A stretch of DNA of 64,000 bases from Bartonella alsatica. Its GTDB lineage: Bacteria; Pseudomonadota; Alphaproteobacteria; Rhizobiales; Rhizobiaceae. Below are positions 30,461 through 41,861 of this stretch, piece by piece; the first letter of the stretch is position 1; each line of letters opens with the position of its first letter. Under the pieces are notes generated by a model, which ran no database searches, was not told the DNA's origin, and worked only from the letters and a program-made list of their open reading frames with translations. The stretch lies in assembly GCF_013388295.1 (NCBI RefSeq), contig NZ_CP058235.1:1528001-1592000 (forward strand), given 5' to 3'. Position numbers and translations under genes: made by a program.

Positions 30461-31735
30461 ATGAGCAAAATTGGCAATAGCGGGAACGAATCAAAAAACA
30501 CTCTCTATTGCTCGTTCTGCGGCAAAAGTCAACATGAAGTGCGTAAGCTCATCGCGGGGCCTACTGTATTCATTTGCGATGAATGTGTAGAGCTTTGCAT
30601 GGACATTATTCGTGAAGAAAATAAATCTTCTGGGATTAAGGCACGTGATGGTGTTCCTACTCCACAGGAAATTATAACAGTTCTTGATGACTACGTTATT
30701 GGTCAGCAATATGCAAAGCGTGTTCTTTCGGTTGCTGTCCATAATCATTATAAGCGACTTGCGCATCAGTCTAAGAGCAATGATATTGAGTTAGCAAAAT
30801 CGAATATTCTTCTTGTTGGTCCAACAGGGTGTGGTAAAACTTATCTAGCACAAACATTGGCGCGTATTATCGATGTGCCTTTTACTATGGCAGATGCAAC
30901 TACTTTGACTGAAGCGGGATATGTAGGTGAAGATGTTGAAAATATTATTCTAAAGCTTCTTCAAGCTGCTGATTATAATGTTGAACGTGCACAGCGTGGT
31001 ATTGTTTATATTGATGAAGTTGATAAGATTTCTCGGAAGGCTGACAATCCTTCTATTACAAGAGATGTTTCAGGGGAAGGTGTTCAGCAAGCATTGTTAA
31101 AAATTATGGAAGGTACGATTGCTTCTGTTCCCCCTCAGGGAGGGCGTAAGCATCCACAACAAGAGTTTCTTCAGGTTGATACTACAAATATTTTATTCAT
31201 TTGTGGGGGCGCTTTTGCTGGTTTGGAACGGATTATTTCAGGGCGGGGTGAAAAAACTTCTATTGGTTTTTCTGCTACTGTTAAAGCGCCTGATGAACGT
31301 TGTGTTGGTGAGATTTTTCGTGATTTAGAACCTGAAGATCTTATCAAATTTGGTTTGATACCAGAGTTTATTGGCCGTCTTCCTATTGTAGCTACTTTAG
31401 AGGATTTAGATATTAATGCCCTTGTTCAAATTTTATCACAACCAAAAAATGCGTTGGTGAAGCAATATCAGCGTCTTTTTGAGATGGAAAATGTCGAATT
31501 AGCATTTCATGAAGATGCTTTGCGGATTATCGCTAAGAAGGCGATTGAGCGTAAAACCGGTGCGCGTGGTTTACGTTCTATTATGGAGAAAATACTTCTT
31601 GAAACGATGTTTGAACTGCCAACTCTTGAAGGTGTTCAAAAAGTGGTCATTTCGAGTGATGTAGTTGATGGAAAAGCACGTCCTCTTTATATTTACTCAG
31701 AACGTGCAGAAGATAAGGAAAATGTATCAGCTTGA
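30461..31735 (+). CDS. clpX: ATP-dependent Clp protease ATP-binding subunit ClpX
   Basis: 424-residue AAA+ unfoldase feeding ClpP. N-terminal zinc-binding domain with CSFCGKSQ...CDECVELC (four Cys), AAA+ large domain with Walker [13 protein letters not shown], the pore loop [10 protein letters not shown], Walker [11 protein letters not shown], sensor/arginine-finger region EFIGRLP, the ClpP-docking IGF loop (SIGFSATV), and the small domain ending [33 protein letters not shown] precedes the ATG. Confidence 0.98.
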   Translation: MSKIGNSGNESKNTLYCSFCGKSQHEVRKLIAGPTVFICDECVELCMDIIREENKSSGIKARDGVPTPQEIITVLDDYVIGQQYAKRVLSVAVHNHYKRLAHQSKSNDIELAKSNILLVGPTGCGKTYLAQTLARIIDVPFTMADATTLTEAGYVGEDVENIILKLLQAADYNVERAQRGIVYIDEVDKISRKADNPSITRDVSGEGVQQALLKIMEGTIASVPPQGGRKHPQQEFLQVDTTNILFICGGAFAGLERIISGRGEKTSIGFSATVKAPDERCVGEIFRDLEPEDLIKFGLIPEFIGRLPIVATLEDLDINALVQILSQPKNALVKQYQRLFEMENVELAFHEDALRIIAKKAIERKTGARGLRSIMEKILLETMFELPTLEGVQKVVISSDVVDGKARPLYIYSERAEDKENVSA

Positions 31736-31913
31736 CGTTATGCGATATGAGAGGTGGTAATGAACACCATTTGAGGATGGATGTTTCTAGATATTATAGT
31801 CGTAATGCTTGATTTATATATACCCAGTTACCACTTCATGTATTGTGTAAAGCTAAGGTTTTCTAGGGTAGGCTTATGTAGTGGATAGATCATAGGCTCC
31901 AGAAAGGAGAATT

Positions 31914-34337
31914 ATGCAATATATTGATGAAAAGACAGATGAAGTAAGAGAAGAGATTTACGCTGTTTTGCCTCTTCGTGATATTGTTGTCTTCCCACAT
32001 ATGATTGTTCCACTTTTTGTGGGCCGAGAAAAATCAATTCGTGCTCTTGAAGAAACGATGGCTGTTGATAAACAAATACTGTTGGTTACACAAAAAAATG
32101 CTTCTGATGATGATCCAAAATCAGAAGATATTTATGATATCGGTACTTTTGCTAATATTCTTCAACTTTTAAAGCTTCCTGATGGAACGGTAAAGGTTTT
32201 AGTTGAAGGCACTGCACGTGCAAAAATTAGCCGATTTGCTGCGAGTGGAGATTATCATCAGGCTCTTGCAACTGTTACAGAAGAGCCTAGAGAGAATGAT
32301 GTTGAGATTGAAGCTCTTTCAAGATCAGTGATTGCTTATTTTGAAAATTACGTAAAACTGAATAAAAAGATTTCTCCTGAGGTTGTCAATGCTATTGGCC
32401 AGATTGATAATCCTTCTAAACTTGCCGATACAATTGCTTCTCATTTGATGATTAAACTTTCAGAAAAGCAGAAAATATTAGAGCTATTACCTGTACGCAA
32501 TCGTCTTGAACGCGTTCTTTCTTTCATGGAAGGAGAAATTTCTGTTTTACAGGTTGAAAAGCGTATTCGTTCGCATGTTAAACGGCAAATGGAAAAAAAC
32601 CAACGGGAATATTATCTCAATGAGCAAATGAAAGCTATTCAGAAAGAATTAGGTGCGGGTGATGATAGCCGCGATGAGCTCTCTGAATTAGAAGAACGTA
32701 TTAATAAGACAAAACTTTCGAAGGAAGCATACGAAAAAGCTGGGGCAGAATTGAGAAAATTGCGGAATATGTCTCCTATGTCTGCGGAGGCGACAGTTGT
32801 ACGTAATTATCTTGATTGGTTATTAGCAATGCCTTGGGGTAAAAAGTCGAAGATTAAAAACAATTTGGAATTTGCTGAAAAAGTTATGAATAATGAACAT
32901 TTTGGTCTTGAAAAAGTCAAGGAACGAATTGTTGAATATTTAGCAGTACAAAGTCGAGCATCAAAGATAAAAGGCCCCATTATTTGTTTATTAGGTCCTC
33001 CAGGTGTAGGTAAGACATCATTAGCGCGCTCTATTGCAAAAGCAACGGGGCGTGAATATGTTCGTATTTCATTAGGAGGGGTACGAGATGAAGCAGAAAT
33101 TCGTGGACATCGCCGAACATATATTGGCTCTATGCCTGGAAAAATTATTCAGTCTATGAAAAAAGCTAAAAAATCTAATCCACTTTTCTTGCTTGATGAA
33201 ATTGATAAAATGGGGCAAGATTTCCGCGGAGATCCTTCATCAGCTTTATTAGAAGTACTTGATCCTGAACAAAATGGTACATTTATTGATCACTATTTAG
33301 AAGTCGAATATGATCTTTCCGACGTTATGTTTATAACAACTGCGAATACACTTAATATTCCAGGACCGTTAATGGATCGGATGGAAATTATTCGTATTGC
33401 GGGTTATACTGAATATGAAAAAATGGAGATTGTTAGGCAGCATCTTTTACCAAAAGCATTAAGAGATCACTGTTTATCTAAAAAAGAGTTCAGCGTTTCT
33501 GATGGTGCAATAAAGTCGATTATTCAATTTTATACACGTGAAGCGGGAGTACGTAACCTTGAACGTGAATTAATGAAGATAGCACGTAAATCAGTTACAA
33601 AAATTCTTAAAACGCATCAAAAATCTATAAGGATTACAGAAGATAATATTAATGATTTTCTGGGTGTTAAACGTTATCACTATAATCAAATTGAAGGAGA
33701 AAATCAGATTGGTGTTGTTACTGGGCTTGCCTGGACAGAGGTTGGAGGGGAGTTATTGACCATTGAAGGAGTTATGATGTCAGGTAAAGGAAAGATGACT
33801 GTAACTGGAAATTTGCGCGATATAATGAAAGAATCAATTTCGGCAGCAGCATCTTATGTACGTTTTCGTGCAATTGATTTTGGTATTGAACCTCCGCTTT
33901 TTGATAAACGTGATATCCATGTTCATGTTCCAGAGGGAGCTACACCAAAAGATGGTCCATCAGCTGGAATTGCAATGGTGACAGCAATTGTTTCAGTATT
34001 AACAGGGATAGCAGTGCATAAAGATATTGCAATGACTGGTGAAATTACTTTACGTGGGCGTGTTTTACCAATTGGTGGATTGAAAGAAAAATTGCTTGCA
34101 GCTCTTCGAGGGGGTATAAAAAAAGTACTTATCCCTGAAGAAAATGCAAAAGATTTAATTGATATCCCCGACGATGTGAAAAATAATATGGAGATTATAC
34201 CAGTAAATCATGTAAGTGAAGTTCTTAAGCATGCCTTAGTTCGTTTCCCTGATCCTATTGAATGGACAGAGTCTCCTACAGTACCTGTACCTATTAGGAC
34301 AGAAAGCGATAGCGAAGGAATACAGATTGCACACTGA
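31914..34337 (+). CDS. lon: ATP-dependent Lon protease
   Basis: 807-residue cytosolic AAA+ serine protease for damaged and regulatory proteins. N-terminal substrate-binding domain (about 15-210: LPLRDIVVFPHMIVPLFVGREKSI), coiled coil, AAA+ module (Walker A LGPPGVGKTSLA, Walker B PLFLLDEIDKMG, AEIRGHRRTYIGSMPGKIIQ), and C-terminal protease with the Ser/Lys dyad in PKDGPSAGIAM and LPIGGLKEKLLAA. AGAAAGGAG lies 4 bases before the ATG. It sits between clpX (178 bases upstream) and hupB, the standard rhizobial order. Confidence 0.98.
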   Translation: MQYIDEKTDEVREEIYAVLPLRDIVVFPHMIVPLFVGREKSIRALEETMAVDKQILLVTQKNASDDDPKSEDIYDIGTFANILQLLKLPDGTVKVLVEGTARAKISRFAASGDYHQALATVTEEPRENDVEIEALSRSVIAYFENYVKLNKKISPEVVNAIGQIDNPSKLADTIASHLMIKLSEKQKILELLPVRNRLERVLSFMEGEISVLQVEKRIRSHVKRQMEKNQREYYLNEQMKAIQKELGAGDDSRDELSELEERINKTKLSKEAYEKAGAELRKLRNMSPMSAEATVVRNYLDWLLAMPWGKKSKIKNNLEFAEKVMNNEHFGLEKVKERIVEYLAVQSRASKIKGPIICLLGPPGVGKTSLARSIAKATGREYVRISLGGVRDEAEIRGHRRTYIGSMPGKIIQSMKKAKKSNPLFLLDEIDKMGQDFRGDPSSALLEVLDPEQNGTFIDHYLEVEYDLSDVMFITTANTLNIPGPLMDRMEIIRIAGYTEYEKMEIVRQHLLPKALRDHCLSKKEFSVSDGAIKSIIQFYTREAGVRNLERELMKIARKSVTKILKTHQKSIRITEDNINDFLGVKRYHYNQIEGENQIGVVTGLAWTEVGGELLTIEGVMMSGKGKMTVTGNLRDIMKESISAAASYVRFRAIDFGIEPPLFDKRDIHVHVPEGATPKDGPSAGIAMVTAIVSVLTGIAVHKDIAMTGEITLRGRVLPIGGLKEKLLAALRGGIKKVLIPEENAKDLIDIPDDVKNNMEIIPVNHVSEVLKHALVRFPDPIEWTESPTVPVPIRTESDSEGIQIAH

Positions 34338-34569
34338 TTCATTAAGCTCATTTGATACGGTATTTTCAAAGCAGCAGAAGGCATTTTGGTAGCTGTTTTT
34401 CCATTTATTTTGAATAAAAAACGAAAAATTCCGTGAATAACTGTGTTTATTGATAAAAAAACGATGTTTTGGATAAAAATAAGGCTTCTGTTTGCTGTAC
34501 TTTTTAATAAACTGACCGATAACACGGTTAAGTTGTGTTATCCGGTAATATAGGGAAAGGAAATATTTC

Positions 34570-34848
34570 ATGAATAAAAGTGAATTGGTTAACTCCATTG
34601 CTGAAAAGGCTGGTGTTTCGAAAGCGCAAGCAGGTTCTGTTGTAGATGCTTTTATTGCCTCTGTAACAGAGGCTTTGGCTTCAGGAGGAGACGTTCGTCT
34701 TCCAGGTTTTGGTTCTTTTGAAGTTTCTCATCGTGCTGCCACAAAGGGGCGTAATCCTTCAACTGGCGCTGAAATTAATATTCCAGCGCGTTCTGTGCCC
34801 AAATTTTCTGCAGGGAAAAGTTTAAAAGAAGCTGTTAATAAAAAATAA
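34570..34848 (+). CDS. hupB: DNA-binding protein HU
   Basis: 92-residue HU-family histone-like protein. The complete fold is visible: [28 protein letters not shown] helices, the [14 protein letters not shown] beta-arm entry, [29 protein letters not shown] with the intercalating Pro in the arm. GGGAAAGGAAAT precedes the ATG. The gene has its own intrinsic terminator directly downstream and 232 bases of upstream sequence, so it is probably an independent transcription unit. Confidence 0.97.
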   Translation: MNKSELVNSIAEKAGVSKAQAGSVVDAFIASVTEALASGGDVRLPGFGSFEVSHRAATKGRNPSTGAEINIPARSVPKFSAGKSLKEAVNKK

Positions 34849-34860
34849 TTTGAACAACAC

Positions 34861-34899
34861 TAAAAAAAACCCAGTTTTACTTATAACCGGGTTTTTTTA
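34861..34899 (+). terminator. Intrinsic terminator after hupB
   Basis: AAAAAAACCCAGTT pairs with AACCGGGTTTTTTT (one mismatch) around an 8-base loop and ends in a run of T residues, 13 bases after the hupB stop. Confidence 0.88.
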
Positions 34900-35374
34900 G
34901 AAGTATTCTCTTTTAAACTTCTCTACCTGAAGGATTACTATTATGTGTCGACTTTAAGGGCTATCGTTCTTTTAAAAGATCATTTTAGAGTTTTATAAAG
35001 CATTGGCGCGTAAAATATGTTTATTTGAATGCTTTCAATAAAATATTACAATATAGAGATTTCTGTAATTTGTAAAGATTATCTTAATCTCATTTTGGCA
35101 GCACATTACGGTGTTTTTGCAGAGTGAAAGCGATTAGAAAACTTATTATCAAGTATCTAATATAGATTCAGTTTTTCTTAGTTACTATGACAGATTTTAT
35201 GTTGGTACTTTTTTATACGCAATAAATAATTAGAAGATAGCATAGTGCTTATATGGCAGAGCAGTATCATAAAAAGAATTTAAGATGGTTTTTGTACGAG
35301 AATCAGCGCGACTTATTAAGTTCTTTTGAATAAGTTTGGAAACAAATAGTATATTTTCATAAAAAAGGATTATT
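34900..35374. other. Gap between convergent hupB and trmFO
   Basis: 475 bases of AT-rich sequence between the hupB terminator and the 3' end of trmFO. No open frame, RNA gene or convincing remnant was recognised on either strand. Confidence 0.5.
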
Positions 35375-36769
35375 TTATTCTCTCTCTGCTAACCATTGAA
35401 TACAATCATTTAGAGCTCTAGCCGTTATGGCTTGTTTTTTTGCTATTTTTTTTTCTTTGCTTGGCAAGTGTTTTCCTAAATACTTAATAGAATCGATAGG
35501 GGGAAAAAGTCCAAAATTGATATTCATTGGTTGAAAGGATTGTCTGTCTGTTTCTTCTATTACGATATGTCCACCTGTAATATGATTCAAGAGAGCTCCA
35601 AATGCTGTTGTTAATGGTGGTAAAGAAGGGCGATTATGGTAGTATTCAGCAGCGGCAAAACGTCCAGCGAGAAGCCCTATCGCAGATGATTCTACATATC
35701 CTTCACATCCAGTAATTTGTCCTGCAAAACGCAGCTTAGGTCTTTTTTTCAAACAAAGGGTCTGATCAAGAATGATTGGTGAGTTAAGGTAGGTATTGCG
35801 GTGAAGACCACCAAGGCGCGCAAACTCCGCTTTCTCAAGACCGGGGATCATTCTAAAAATGCGAATTTGTTCACCATATTTTAGTTTTGTTTGAAAGCCG
35901 ACCATATTATAAAGGGTTCCAAGCTTATTATCTTGGCGTAATTGGACAACGGCATAGGGTTTAACTTTGGGATTATGGGCATTAGTTAATCCCATAGGTT
36001 TCATAGGACCATATCTAAGGGTTTCAAGTCCGCGCTCGGCCATAATTTCAATTGGTAAGCATCCATCAAAATAGGGAGTTTTTTCAAAGTCGCGGAATTC
36101 TGTTTTTTCCGCATTTTTTAATGCTTGAACGAATGTTTCATATTGTTCTTTATTAAGGGGACAATTCAAGTAATCCTTTCCTGTTCCCTTAGGTCCTATT
36201 TTATCATAGCGAGACTGATACCAACAAATGTCTAAATCTATACTATCAGTATAGACAATAGGTGCGATAGCATCAAAAAAAGAAAGAGCTTCTGTTCCGG
36301 TTATTGTTTGTATTGCTTGAGTGAGTGCTGGTGAGGTAAGAGGACCAGTTGCAATGATAATATGATGCCAATCCTCAGGGAATTCTTTGATTTCCTCACG
36401 TTCTATTGTTACAAGAGGATGATTTTCGAGTGCTGTCGTAATGGTTTTTGAAAATTCATCACGGTCAACAGCAAGGGCGCTTCCTGCTGGTACTTTATTG
36501 GCATCTGCAGCCTTCATAATCAGCGATTTTGCCAGCCGCATTTCAGTATGTAAAAGTCCTACAGCATTTGTTGATGAATCATCGGAGCGGAATGAATTCG
36601 AACAGACAAGCTCTGCAAGCTTATCGGTTTTATGAGCATCAGATTTTTTTTGGGGTCGCATTTCATGCAAAATAACGGGGATTCCTGATTGGGCAATTTG
36701 CCAGCTTGCTTCACTGCCTGCAAGACCACCTCCGATGATATGGATTGGAGTATTGAGTATATTTAACAT
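35375..36769 (-). CDS. trmFO: Methylenetetrahydrofolate-tRNA-(uracil-5-)-methyltransferase TrmFO
   Basis: 464-residue FAD enzyme that makes ribothymidine at position 54 of tRNA using methylenetetrahydrofolate. N-terminal dinucleotide-binding motif [18 protein letters not shown], then the family blocks [54 protein letters not shown], and C-terminal [28 protein letters not shown]. The length is normal. It is transcribed towards hupB and away from tRNA-Leu, standing alone with no close operon partner. Confidence 0.96.
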   Translation of the reverse strand: MLNILNTPIHIIGGGLAGSEASWQIAQSGIPVILHEMRPQKKSDAHKTDKLAELVCSNSFRSDDSSTNAVGLLHTEMRLAKSLIMKAADANKVPAGSALAVDRDEFSKTITTALENHPLVTIEREEIKEFPEDWHHIIIATGPLTSPALTQAIQTITGTEALSFFDAIAPIVYTDSIDLDICWYQSRYDKIGPKGTGKDYLNCPLNKEQYETFVQALKNAEKTEFRDFEKTPYFDGCLPIEIMAERGLETLRYGPMKPMGLTNAHNPKVKPYAVVQLRQDNKLGTLYNMVGFQTKLKYGEQIRIFRMIPGLEKAEFARLGGLHRNTYLNSPIILDQTLCLKKRPKLRFAGQITGCEGYVESSAIGLLAGRFAAAEYYHNRPSLPPLTTAFGALLNHITGGHIVIEETDRQSFQPMNINFGLFPPIDSIKYLGKHLPSKEKKIAKKQAITARALNDCIQWLAERE

Positions 36770-36933
36770 AATTTGTTTTTAGCGGAAGCTGCTCTGTATG
36801 AAAAGGGTGGATTTTTTTTTGCATCATTAAGAATAACATGTATTTTGATTTTTAAATATATTTGTTTGCTTTTGTTCTTTAATTAATGGTATAGAAACGC
36901 CGCTTATATAAGGTTGCTAGTTTATAAGTTTGA

Positions 36934-37016
36934 GCGGATGTGGCGAAATTGGTAGACGCACCAGATTTAGGTTCTGGCGGGTGACCGTGGGGGTTCGAGT
37001 CCCTCCATCCGCACCA
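36934..37016 (+). tRNA. tRNA-Leu (anticodon TAG)
   Basis: 83 bases including an encoded CCA end. The acceptor GCGGATG pairs with CATCCGC; D-arm GCGAAATTGGTAGACGC; anticodon loop TTTAGGT gives TAG (reads CUN); a long variable arm (GGGTGACCGTGGGG region) typical of a class II leucine tRNA; T-arm GGTTCGAGTCCC. Confidence 0.95.
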
Positions 37017-37145
37017 AAGGAGTTTCTTGAGCACTGGAGGTATCTATGTGTCTGGAATTCCGCTTCGGTGAAACACCCAAGTGCTAGAATGTGATTATTA
37101 TCAGAGTGGGTTTATCCCTCTCCTCAGGAAAATAAAGGTTGTTTA

Positions 37146-38573
37146 ATGCAGGTTACCGAGACGCTTAATGAAGGACTGAAGCGCGAAATTAAGATCGTAG
37201 TTCCGGCGAGAGATTTAGAAGAAAAATTGAATGAACGATTGGATCATACCAAAGATAAGGTCAAGCTTAATGGTTTTCGTCCTGGTAAAGTACCAGCTGG
37301 ATACCTACGAAAGATATATGGTAAGTCTTTTATGGCGGAAATTCTCAATGAGATTGTTAGCGATGCATCTCGTTCTATTTTAGCTGATCGCAATGAACGT
37401 TCGGCGATGCAACCGAAAATTGATATAGATGAAGATGAACAAATTTTGGATGGAAAAGCCGATTTTGTTTTTAGTTTAAAATATGAAGTTTTACCAAAAT
37501 TTGAAATTAAGGACTTTGAACATATTGAAATTATCCGTGAAATTGCAGCTATTCCTGAACAAGAGGTTGATGATCAAGTAAAGCGTGTTCTTTCTTCTAC
37601 GCGTAAGTATTCACTAAAGAATGGTTCTTCTGAAGAAGGTGATCGTATTACAATAGATTATCTTGGTAAACTTGAAGGGGTTCCATTTGATGGTGGAGCA
37701 GATAGTGATGCACAATTGGTTCTAGGATCGAAGCAATTTATTCCTGGTTTTGAAGAGCAATTAGTTGGTGTAAAAGCAGGTGATAAGAAAACAATTTCTG
37801 TTAAATTCCCTGATAATTATAGTGCAGTGCATTTAGCTGGTAAAGAAGCAGAATTTGATATCACTGTTAAAGCTGTCTCTCAATCAGACGAGCTAAAAAT
37901 TGATGATGAAGCAGCACAAAAAGTCGGTTTGGAATCTCTGGATCGCTTACGTGAAGTTGTTCGTGGACAGATTGAAAGCCAATACGGTTCAATGACACGT
38001 CAAAAGGTTAAGCGTCAGATTCTTGATGCTTTAGATGCTGATTACAATTTTGAGATTCCTGAAGGACTTTTAGAAATTGAATTTAACAATATATGGGCTC
38101 AGGTTAATGATGATTTAAGAAAAGCTGGACGCAGTTTCGAAGATGAAGGGGTTACAGAAGAGCAGGCCCGGGAAGAATATCGTGTGCTTGCACAACGTCG
38201 TGTTCGTCTTGGTTTGGTACTTTCTGAAATTGGAATGAATGTTGGTGTTAAAATAAGTGAAGATGAGTTAAAAGCAGCGGTGTTTGATCAGGTGCGCCAG
38301 TATCCTGGACAAGAGAAAGAAATTATGGATTTTTTCCGTAATACTCCAGAAGCAGTTGCAAATCTACGTGCTCCAATTTTTGAAGAAAAAGTCATTGATT
38401 ATTTGCTGGAACGAATAAAGGTTATAGATAAAGAAGTGACAGTTGAAGAGTTAATGAGGGAATATGGTGAAACAGATTCAACGATAAAAAAGCCGGCAAA
38501 GAAAAAATCTGAGGTAAAAGAAAAAGCCGCAAAGAAAGTTCCAGTTAAGAAAAAGGTATCTAAAGAAAGTTAA
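37146..38573 (+). CDS. tig: Trigger factor
   Basis: Ribosome-bound chaperone and prolyl isomerase. 475 residues: ribosome-binding domain 1-115 with the signature GFRPGKVP (residues 44-51), FKBP-type PPIase domain about 155-245 ([20 protein letters not shown]...[18 protein letters not shown]), and the helical C-terminal chaperone domain. The last 25-30 residues are a Lys/Ala/Val-rich tail ([17 protein letters not shown]), longer and more basic than in E. coli. The start ATG 37146 follows AAAGGTTG. A strong terminator follows the gene. Confidence 0.96.
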   Translation: MQVTETLNEGLKREIKIVVPARDLEEKLNERLDHTKDKVKLNGFRPGKVPAGYLRKIYGKSFMAEILNEIVSDASRSILADRNERSAMQPKIDIDEDEQILDGKADFVFSLKYEVLPKFEIKDFEHIEIIREIAAIPEQEVDDQVKRVLSSTRKYSLKNGSSEEGDRITIDYLGKLEGVPFDGGADSDAQLVLGSKQFIPGFEEQLVGVKAGDKKTISVKFPDNYSAVHLAGKEAEFDITVKAVSQSDELKIDDEAAQKVGLESLDRLREVVRGQIESQYGSMTRQKVKRQILDALDADYNFEIPEGLLEIEFNNIWAQVNDDLRKAGRSFEDEGVTEEQAREEYRVLAQRRVRLGLVLSEIGMNVGVKISEDELKAAVFDQVRQYPGQEKEIMDFFRNTPEAVANLRAPIFEEKVIDYLLERIKVIDKEVTVEELMREYGETDSTIKKPAKKKSEVKEKAAKKVPVKKKVSKES

Positions 38574-38586
38574 TGTTTATCCAAAT

Positions 38587-38617
38587 AAAAAAGCCCGATG
38601 AAATCGGGCTTTTTTAT
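38587..38617 (+). terminator. Intrinsic terminator after tig
   Basis: AAAAAAGCCCGAT and ATCGGGCTTTTTT form a long perfect stem around a short GAA-containing loop, directly after the tig stop. Confidence 0.92.
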
Positions 38618-38698
38618 GAGTTTGTATTCTAAACTTGCACATAGAGTGGTTTTAGATTAGCCGTCAAGTATATTTAAAATGTTGATAGTGGATTGATA

Positions 38699-40198
38699 AT
38701 GGGCATCATTGATACGCGCACTCCTGATTCTAAACGTTTCATTTCTGGAGTTACAGGTGATTGGGAAGTCATCATTGGCATGGAGGTTCATGCACAAATC
38801 ATATCAAATTCAAAACTTTTTTCAGGTGCATCAACCAAGTTTGGTGCTGAGCCGAACAATCATGTATCGCTTATTGATGCAGCTATGCCTGGTATGTTGC
38901 CTGTTCTTAATCAGGAATGTGTTCGTCAAGCAGTCCGAACTGGTTTGGGATTAAAGGCACGTATTAATTTGAAATCTGTTTTTGATCGTAAGAATTACTT
39001 TTATCCAGATTTACCGCAGGGATATCAAATTTCTCAATTTCATTATCCAATTGTAGGAGAAGGAAAGATTATTATATCAGTTGGTCCGGATTCGAATGGT
39101 CAGTTTGAGGACATTGAAATTGGGATTGAGCGGCTGCATCTTGAACAAGATGCAGGAAAATCAATGCATGATCAGCATCCATCAATGTCTTTTGTGGATC
39201 TCAACCGTTCTGGTGTCGCTCTTATGGAAATTGTTTCTAAACCAGATATGCGCTCATCAGATGAAGCCAAAGCTTATATGACAAAATTGCGTACAATTGT
39301 TCGTTATTTGGGGACGTGTGATGGTAATATGGATGAAGGTTCTATGCGTGCGGATGTTAATGTATCAGTTCGTCGTCCTGGTGAAAGTTTTGGAACACGC
39401 TGTGAGATCAAAAACATAAATTCTATTCGCTTTATTGGTCAGGCGATTGAGTATGAAGCACGTCGTCAAATTGCGATTTTGGAAGATGGTGGTATCATAA
39501 ATCAAGAAACTCGGCTTTTTGATGCTGCGAAAGGCGAAACCCGGTCTATGCGTTCAAAGGAAGAAGCGCATGACTATCGTTATTTTCCTGATCCTGATCT
39601 TTTACCATTGGAATTTGATCAAGCCTTTGTTGATTCTTTAGCGGCTAAATTGCCCGAATTGCCTGATGATATAAAAACACGTTTTGTTGAAGAGATGGGA
39701 TTGACAGCCTATGATGCTTCTATTCTTATCACGGAAAAAGCCATTGCTGATTATTTTGAAAAAGTAGCACATGGGCGTGATGGGAAAACAGTTGCCAATT
39801 GGGTGATTAATGATCTTTTGGGTGCTTTAAATAAAGTTAATCGTGAGATTGAAGAGACACCGGTATCACCAGATCAATTGGGAGGCATTATTGATCTTAT
39901 TAAAGAAGGAACTATTTCTGGAAAAATTGCTAAAGATCTCTTTGAAATTATTTGGCATGAAGGTGGAGATCCACGTCAGATTGTAGAAGAACGCAATATG
40001 AAGCAGGTAACAGATATAAAGGCTATAGAGAAAGCTGTAGATGAAATTATTGCCAATAATTCTGATAAAGCTGCACTAGCAAAGCAAAAACCTGCTTTAG
40101 CTGGTTGGTTTGTGGGACAGGTTATGAAAACAACAGATGGTAAGGCAAATCCTCAAACTGTTAATGAATTGGTTAAAACGAAGCTTGGCATAGATTAA
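38699..40198 (+). CDS. gatB: Aspartyl/glutamyl-tRNA(Asn/Gln) amidotransferase subunit B
   Basis: 499-residue GatB, which with GatA and GatC converts misacylated Glu-tRNA(Gln)/Asp-tRNA(Asn) to the correct aminoacyl-tRNA. ATG at 38699; a TTG two codons upstream is less likely. Catalytic cradle domain: [119 protein letters not shown]. The C-terminal tRNA-binding YqeY-like tail ends [23 protein letters not shown]. gatA and gatC are not nearby. Confidence 0.97.
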   Translation: MGIIDTRTPDSKRFISGVTGDWEVIIGMEVHAQIISNSKLFSGASTKFGAEPNNHVSLIDAAMPGMLPVLNQECVRQAVRTGLGLKARINLKSVFDRKNYFYPDLPQGYQISQFHYPIVGEGKIIISVGPDSNGQFEDIEIGIERLHLEQDAGKSMHDQHPSMSFVDLNRSGVALMEIVSKPDMRSSDEAKAYMTKLRTIVRYLGTCDGNMDEGSMRADVNVSVRRPGESFGTRCEIKNINSIRFIGQAIEYEARRQIAILEDGGIINQETRLFDAAKGETRSMRSKEEAHDYRYFPDPDLLPLEFDQAFVDSLAAKLPELPDDIKTRFVEEMGLTAYDASILITEKAIADYFEKVAHGRDGKTVANWVINDLLGALNKVNREIEETPVSPDQLGGIIDLIKEGTISGKIAKDLFEIIWHEGGDPRQIVEERNMKQVTDIKAIEKAVDEIIANNSDKAALAKQKPALAGWFVGQVMKTTDGKANPQTVNELVKTKLGID

Positions 40199-40385
40199 GT
40201 TTTAAAGGAGGTAGAAGTAAGTTCATAAATATGATACTTTTATAGTTAAGAAATAATGAACTCATCTACGAAATGAAATTGCCAGTATCGTTACCAGTAA
40301 AATTTTTTCCCAGTAATTTCGAATATCATGGCAAGTTTATTCTAGCGATTAATCTCGTAATCATACTAAAGAAATGGACTAAGAG

Positions 40386-40784
40386 ATGGCTATTTTTTTG
40401 AAGCAAATTTTTACATGGTGGAATGGTAATACCATAAATACACGTTTCTTCACATGGTGTAAAGGAAAACGGATAGGGGAAGATCAGTTTGGGAATGTTT
40501 ATTATGAGGGAGGCACTCATAAGGATGGTTATCCGCACCGTTGGGTCATTTATAAAGATTATTCTGAAGCGTCTACTATTCCACCAGGTTGGCACGGCTG
40601 GATCCATCATCGCTATGATATTCCACCAACACAGGAGAATTATAGCCCATATAAATGGGAAAAGCCACATGTTGCTAATATGACAGGGACAACGGAAGCT
40701 TATCGTCCAAAAGGGGCAATTCCTTATAGCGGTGAGTGTTTTTGTGTGCATGAAGATTATGATGCATGGACGCCTAAAAAATAA
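40386..40784 (+). CDS. NADH:ubiquinone oxidoreductase subunit NDUFA12 homologue
   Basis: 132-residue accessory subunit of respiratory complex I, the bacterial counterpart of the mitochondrial B17.2/NDUFA12 protein found in alphaproteobacteria. Clear family blocks: TRFFTWCKGKRIGEDQFGNVYYEGG, RRWVIY-type segment (HRWVIYKDYSEASTIPPGWHGWIHH) and PYKWEKPHVANMTGTTEAYRP. No signal or membrane helix is visible. ATG at 40386 follows AAGAG. It precedes the DUF2155 gene, the usual rhizobial pairing. Confidence 0.93.
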   Translation: MAIFLKQIFTWWNGNTINTRFFTWCKGKRIGEDQFGNVYYEGGTHKDGYPHRWVIYKDYSEASTIPPGWHGWIHHRYDIPPTQENYSPYKWEKPHVANMTGTTEAYRPKGAIPYSGECFCVHEDYDAWTPKK

Positions 40785-40864
40785 AATATTTTGATGTATG
40801 TGCATTTTTTCTTATTTCGCTATATTTTATACATAAATTTTTTAGATTTGATTGATTTGATGTG

Positions 40865-41290
40865 ATGAGAGTTTTTTTACTGTTAGGATTAGGGCGTTTT
40901 TTTTGTGCTTTTTTCATGGGAGTTGTAATAGTCTTTTCCAAAGTTTGTGAAGTGCAGGCGGAACGTATTAGCAATAGAATTGCTGTTTTTTCTGGACTTG
41001 ATAAAATTACTGGTCGGACTACTCGTTTTGAGGTTTCTCTTGGAGAAGTTTATCAATATGGTGCTTTACAGGTAACTCCTCGGGTGTGTTATACGAGCTC
41101 CAAGGATGAACCAACCCGTACAACTGGTTTTATTGAAGTTAATGAGATTACATTAGATAAAAAGGTACGCCGTATTTTTACAGGATGGATGTTTGCAGAT
41201 AGTCCTGGTTTAAATGCTATCGAACATCCTATCTATGACGTGTGGTTAAAAGATTGCAAACAGGGTTCTCAGAATCTGTCCATTCAATGA
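40865..41290 (+). CDS. DUF2155 domain-containing exported protein
   Basis: 141 residues from ATG 40865 (an adjacent GTG at 40862 is equally possible). A hydrophobic N-terminus, residues about 3-30, acts as a signal or anchor (LLLGLGRFFCAFFMGVVIVFSKV), followed by the DUF2155 core: NRIAVFSGLDKITGRTTRFEVSLGEVYQYGALQVTPRVCYTS...IFTGWMFADSPGLNAIEHPIYDVWLKDC. Two cysteines may form a disulfide in the periplasm. The function is unknown. It is consistently found beside the NDUFA12 gene in Rhizobiales. In related genomes aat and accC follow; here the order is broken and rhomboid/rlmB come next. Confidence 0.88.
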   Translation: MRVFLLLGLGRFFCAFFMGVVIVFSKVCEVQAERISNRIAVFSGLDKITGRTTRFEVSLGEVYQYGALQVTPRVCYTSSKDEPTRTTGFIEVNEITLDKKVRRIFTGWMFADSPGLNAIEHPIYDVWLKDCKQGSQNLSIQ

Positions 41291-41861
41291 TCTTTTGTAT
41301 AAGAAGACAAATTATTGTTTTTTATTTTATAATATTCTTAGGCAGCTAAATATCGTTCTTAGAATGAGAATGGTTAGATGCCGAAAGTGGGGTTTGTTGG
41401 TGTTTTTACTTTTACATTTAAGAAGTAAATCATCTATTTTGCGTTTATAATATTTTTGTAAAAATGTTGACTATCAAATTGCTAAACTACAAGGCATCAT
41501 TATACTACAGAGAGAGTATACGTAAATTTATGGGATTTTTCTCCCATGATGATAGAGCCTTTTCTTTTTGATTAAGCAACATATTAGATAAATGAATAAT
41601 CAAAATTATGTTATCACCATAATAGAGATTTCTGTTGATTTAATGATTTCAATTTAGGTTTAGTATAGTGCAGTGATTTTATGAATGATGTTCTTAATAT
41701 TCATTTTTAAAAATATTTTGTACAAGATACAAGCATTTTCAGAGATATTTGGAGTTTAGGAATGGGAACAGAAAAGGGTTGAGTTTAAAGCTTCTTCATT
41801 ATCTAAATTGATATATCTATTTTGTGCAAAGAGCTATCAATTCTGTAGATTTATAGAGAGT
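41291..41861. other. Gap at the left flank of the tuf-rpoC block
   Basis: 571 bases of AT-rich DNA between the DUF2155 gene and the rhomboid gene. I could not read any remnant of aat (expected here by synteny) or another family. It contains short AT-rich hairpins only. Confidence 0.5.
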